Shown here in pieces: positions 60,108 to 64,000 of a stretch of DNA of 64,000 nt (within the stretch, counting starts at the first letter, position 1; each line of letters starts with the position of its first letter). Below the pieces are notes generated by a model, which was not told the origin of the DNA, made no database searches, and saw nothing but the letters and a program-made list of their open reading frames with translations. The stretch is from positions 41,291 through 105,290 of the forward strand of contig QANZ01054875.1 of the NCBI GenBank assembly GCA_003254925.1, given 5' to 3'. Both the position numbers and the translations under genes were made by a program. The stretch comes from Chamaecrista fasciculata. Lineage: Eukaryota; Streptophyta; Magnoliopsida; Fabales; Fabaceae.

Positions 60108-60481
60108 AGCAAAAGCACAATTTTGGTTCTCAAACTTTACACCAACTATTAATTTTATCACCATTCTTTTTTTGCGGTCAATTTTGTTCCCGATGTTTTA
60201 TATTTTTGTCAATTTTGTCCTTAAACCAACTTCTTTCAATAAATTAACTATAGACTTTATCCCATTTCTCAATTTGAGCTAGGATTTGAGTTTTATTTTT
60301 ATCAATTTTACATTACATGTCAGCCACATAGAATCTGTCATTAAAATTTGGCTAAAGTAAAAGTAAAAGATAAAAATTGACCAAAATGTGAAACATTTTG
60401 AACGAAATTGATCACAAAAAAAGAATGAGAACGAAATTAACAGTTAGTGTAAAGTTTGGGGACCAGAAAGGTGCTTTTGCC
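60108..60481. mobile_element. Non-autonomous TIR element, same family as 15702-16069
   Basis: Termini agcaaaagcac and the inverse of ggcaaaagcacc; arms continue through ctcaaactttacac. Flanking 9-mers aaaaatata and taaaatata agree at 8 of 9 positions. Confidence 0.7.
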
Positions 60482-61265
60482 TAAAATATATAAATTAACT
60501 AAATGATCTTATTCTATTTATTTAAACTAGACTTTTTCTGTGGTTAAACTTGCCACCTCAATTGAACTGTTTATGGCTGCTGATCCTGGTTGGGAGGAGA
60601 TTCAAGTTCATATAAACCGTTCATGTATATGCCACAAAAAGCATATATAGTTATTGAAATGGTTATTATGCATCCATCTAAATTAGCTACCAAGATTTCT
60701 TAAAGTAAAACATTGCTAGTTATCTTTTGCCATGCTATACATGGATTTCTTAAACTACTTATAAATGTGTGACTCTCCTGAGTTTAAAATTAGAATTACA
60801 TCATGTACACCGAGCAAATGGAAGCTCAGAAAATTTTCAAAGCGTATGCTTTATATGCTGTAGACTGTAGTGCAGTCAAAATTGAGAAATTTGGCAAATT
60901 TGAAATAAAAGTTAAAATAATTCTATATATTAGTACCAATATTACCGGATGTCCCCCAAGGAAAGGAACAACATTTTCAACAATTAAAATAAACTATTGA
61001 TAAATCAGGAGCTACTAGTGGAAGAACTATAATGTAAAATGAGAATATAGGATCTACAGTCTTTTTGTTTTTGGTGAATAGATCTACAGTCTTTTTTCAA
61101 TGTCGAATATTTAAGTCATACCTACAAGAATATGAGAAAATCTTAAGCAGGATTGTCCCTCATGGCCCTTGAAAATTATGGATAATAAATCATAATAGAA
61201 TATCAAAATTGATTAAAATCAATCTCATTAAAATCAAATCAAATTAAATTTAGTTAAACTTAAAT
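60482..61265. other. AT-rich intergenic sequence
   Basis: No gene or recognised repeat; the word gatctacagtctttt occurs twice about 30 bp apart near 61050-61090. Confidence 0.4.
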
Positions 61266-61274
61266 TAAATTAAA

Positions 61275-62975
61275 GGGTAAAATACAAAAAAACGTAGCTG
61301 TGGTTTGGCCCGATTTCACATCACTGCTGTGTGGTTTAAAAAGTCTCACTTTGGGTACCTGAGATATATGCCGTTTAGCAACTAGGGTACATGTATTTTT
61401 GTTTCGTTAATTTTAATAGAAAATGCTGACGTGGCGCAATCTTAACAATCGATTTCCAATGTATCTTAGCCGTTGATTTCTATTGCATTTTAACCGTTGG
61501 TTTCTCTTGTATCTTAGTCGTTGATTTCCACTCAAAGGTTAAAATCTCATTTTTGGTTTTCAAACTATGGAATAAGTTTCATTTTGGCCATAAAAGCTAT
61601 TTTCTATTTCATTTTTGTCCTCAAACTTTCACATTTTTAATATTTTGATCTCCAAAATGTGATTTTATCACAATTTTAACCGTTATTCTTAGTTTAACCA
61701 CAAATTTATCTCCAAAATGGAATTTTATCCCTGGCCCATTCTTATCTCATTAGTCTCAACTTCTCTCTCTTTTTTATCATTTTCATTCATTCTAGTCTCA
61801 AATCATCAAAATAAAATTGAAATGACTCCTAAAACTCTTCCAAACATTCCAATTTAATCCTTAATCCAAGAATCTTTTAGGGAATAAATTGAAATAAAAA
61901 AAATATTATCATTAAAACTCACTCTTCTTCATCTTCATCACTATTATCATCTTCATCTTCTTCATCTTCATCCAAACTTGGCATAGTTGGTCCCTCAAAT
62001 ATTTTCCATCCATTTTTCCATTAAAAAAAAAGAGACAAAAGTCGATTATTATCTCTTAAAAGTTTGAATTTTTGCATTAAGAAGCTTTTTCTTTATAATT
62101 TTTGCATTAATTGGATCAAAATGTAAGAATAAAAAAATTAAGATCATAAGTAAATTTAAACAAAAAACGCCTTCTCCTTACTCTCTCTGAGAGATGAAAA
62201 CGCGTCGATCTTCGTCAAACACAAACCCAGAAATCGCCGGTGATTGCACTGGTCTGGTTGGTGGTTGACGTCGGTGTTTTCCGTGGTGGTTTTCAGCAGT
62301 GAATCGCGTGGTGTGCGATTGGAAAACGACGACGATTTCTGGGTTTGTGTTTGATGGAGATCGACGCGCTTTCATCTGTGGAGGTTGTTCTTCGGGTAGA
62401 TCTGGGTTCGATAAATCAGAGGCGGAGGATTTCGGGCAGAAGGTCGACAGTTTCTGTGGTGGTTCATGGCGTCGACGGCGAGTAGTGATGGAGGAAGATT
62501 GGGTTTCAAAGGTTTAGAAATTGAAGATGGAGGATGAACAGTGCACTGTGTTTAAAATATGGGGTTTGAAGATGGTGAGAGGAAGAAGAAGAGATGATGA
62601 TGATGATGATGATGATGATGGTGAACCTGGCGGCGACGGCGACGGCGGTCCGAAGAGTGAAGAAGAAGAAGAAGAAGAAGAAGAAGAAGAGAGAGAGATG
62701 GAAATGGAGATGAAGGAGGATGAAAGTTTCAGGACCAAAATGAAATAAAAAATAGTTTTACGACCAAAATAAAACTTATCCCATAGTTCGTGGATCAAAA
62801 TTTGATTTTTCACCGAGTCACATGCTTATTCCGTCTAAATTCTAACGAAAAAAAATTCAAGTACTTAACGTGGGTAACGTCAAAACACACAAGTACCCAA
62901 AGTGAGACGTTTTAAACCACACAGCAGTGATGTGAAATCGGGCTAAACCAGAGGTACGTTTTTTATATTTTACCC
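61275..62975. mobile_element. Mutator-like element with 9-bp target duplication, host to a second TIR element
   Basis: Termini gggtaaaata and its inverse tattttaccc; flanks TAAATTAAA at 61266-61274 and 62976-62984 are identical (in AT-rich context). Arms of about 130 bp share ttcacatcactgctgtgtgg and the inverse. A second TIR pair lies inside at 61545-62805. Confidence 0.8.
61545..62805. mobile_element. Inner TIR element with GC-rich, hairpin-forming centre
   Basis: Left words ccatgg-free cattttggccataaaagc and tttcatttttgtcctcaaac are inverted on the right (ttcaggaccaaaatgaaat, cccatagttcgtggatca). The GC-rich centre has inverted copies of about 50 bp at 62191-62240 and 62325-62380, then (GAT)n at 62594-62619 and (GAA)n at 62660-62690. 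Confidence 0.65.
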
Positions 62976-62984
62976 TAAATTAAA

Positions 62985-64000
62985 TCAAACAATGAGTAAT
63001 GTGATTTAGTTTAAAAAAAAAAATACATCAAAAATTGATTTGAGTTCAAACCAAACTATACATATATATGCTTCACTTATATAATTTAATTTATATATGA
63101 TTAAATTTAACTAATTTTTTTTTTCCTTGTGATCATTATACAATGCACCATATTTCACAAATTCTTCATATCGGTCGCTAACTCATTTTTATTCTGATTC
63201 TTTGTGGTTTATTTCATCACATCTCTAGTTCTAACTTCTAAGTGTTTAATTTTCATCAAATTTTCAATTCTGACTCATTCAAAACTAATTTGACTTACAA
63301 AAGGTTCATAACTTATCACTTAGTAAAATAAAAAAAAATTCTCTTAAAAAAACACTTTTATTTCGTTTTCTTTTTGATATAGAGAAAGAATGGAAAACAA
63401 AAAGGCAACAGAGAGAACATAATAAAAGAAACTAGGCAGCACGATGCAACATCACTGAAATCCTCTCATAAAATTTAAGCATGGTCCTCTCATTCCTCAA
63501 TAGGTTCCTTTAGCACCCCTAGCTATCCTCAATGTAACATTCTTAAGAATGATATTTCAATCCATATAACACCTATATGAGAATACAATATTTTAGATCT
63601 TGTATTCTAAAAAATAGTTTTTTAAACTGTGTACCAAACTCAAGTCTTTTAGGATAACATATAAGCTAAGGTGTTATAGTATGAATGTGTGATAACATTT
63701 GTCTTACAACAGATGTTCAAGTATAAGATTGAGCTGTATTTGAACCAGGGACGGAGCTAGAAATTACATATAGGGGTCATTTGTTCCATATAATAATTAT
63801 ATATTAAAAAAATATTTAATTAATATTATATAAAAATAAAATATGTATGTAAAATATGTAATTAATTTATAATATGAGATAAAAAAATTAAAATATATGA
63901 TATTTTGAAGTTTAATAAATGAAATATTCATATAAAAGGGACTAGATTGAAAAGAAATAAACATGTGAGGGAACAAAATATAATTTTAGTCATTAAAAAA
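62985..64000. other. AT-rich sequence to the window edge
   Basis: No gene seen. The word cagggacggagctag at about 63747 resembles a conserved end word of some plant transposable elements; any element would run off the window. Confidence 0.35.

Noticed and set aside
60803..61000. 65-codon open frame on the + strand
   Set aside because: No start context, no domain, ordinary AT-rich sequence.
62521..62748. Acidic poly-Asp/Glu open frame
   Set aside because: Produced by GAT and GAA microsatellites within a TIR element.
1..64000. CRISPR arrays, operons, bacterial-type systems
   Set aside because: The window is plant nuclear DNA; no spaced direct-repeat array or prokaryotic gene order was seen.
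1..64000. rRNA and tRNA genes
   Set aside because: No complete cloverleaf or rRNA sequence was recognised; only tRNA-like box motifs in possible SINEs.

Overview
This is a stretch of eudicot nuclear genome. It is AT-rich, has split genes with short exons and GT-AG introns, and holds plant-only families: Whirly, double-AP2, DUF1664, a PV42-type CBS protein and a plant PL1 pectate lyase. It also carries plant Ty1-copia, LINE, Mutator-like, hAT and Tourist-like elements and a nuclear copy of plastid psbB. Nothing I can see fixes the species. All exon structures below were built by hand from splice signals, reading-frame continuity and family knowledge, without transcript data.

Layout. Six host genes can be assembled with an unbroken frame. 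(1) 323-3843, minus: SnRK1 gamma-like PV42-type CBS protein, 5 coding exons, 448 aa, with a tandem G-box/ABRE cluster about 1 kb upstream. (2) 7475-10266, minus: plastid WHIRLY1-like single-stranded-DNA-binding protein, 7 exons, 273 aa. (3) 15290-20499, plus: DnaJ-type zinc finger, NUMOD3-like motifs and five CCHC zinc knuckles, 8 exons, 431 aa. (4) 21809-34252, plus: DUF1664 membrane/coiled-coil protein whose second intron has grown to about 7 kb of transposon debris. (5) 35330-38181, minus: WRINKLED-type double-AP2 factor with the 9-nt VYL microexon, 8 exons, 385 aa. (6) 57494-59763, minus: anther-type pectate lyase with signal peptide and N-terminal extension, 4 exons, 452 aa. They share no pathway and look like an ordinary euchromatic gene string.

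The rest is mostly mobile DNA. 10.7-14.2 kb: a LINE remnant, a Mutator-type element and a psbB insertion. 22-28.5 kb: rearranged copia pieces on opposite strands plus a Tourist-like MITE. 38.9-47.9 kb: a dense transposon cluster with a Mutator-like element carrying a gene fragment and 9-bp target duplications, a three-level nest with a hAT element at its core, and a 1.3-kb almost fully palindromic fold-back element. 48-54 kb: a degenerate copia with its 5' LTR, interrupted by a 269-N gap. 55-57.2 kb: an LTR with primer-binding site and a CpG-rich leader. 61.3-63.0 kb: a Mutator-like element containing a second TIR element and an inverted-repeat hairpin.

I found no evidence of a new multi-gene system. 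The most notable items are the nested and gene-capturing TIR elements, the giant fold-back, the inverted copia arrangement, the fresh zinc-knuckle duplication and the deamination-scarred plastid insert.
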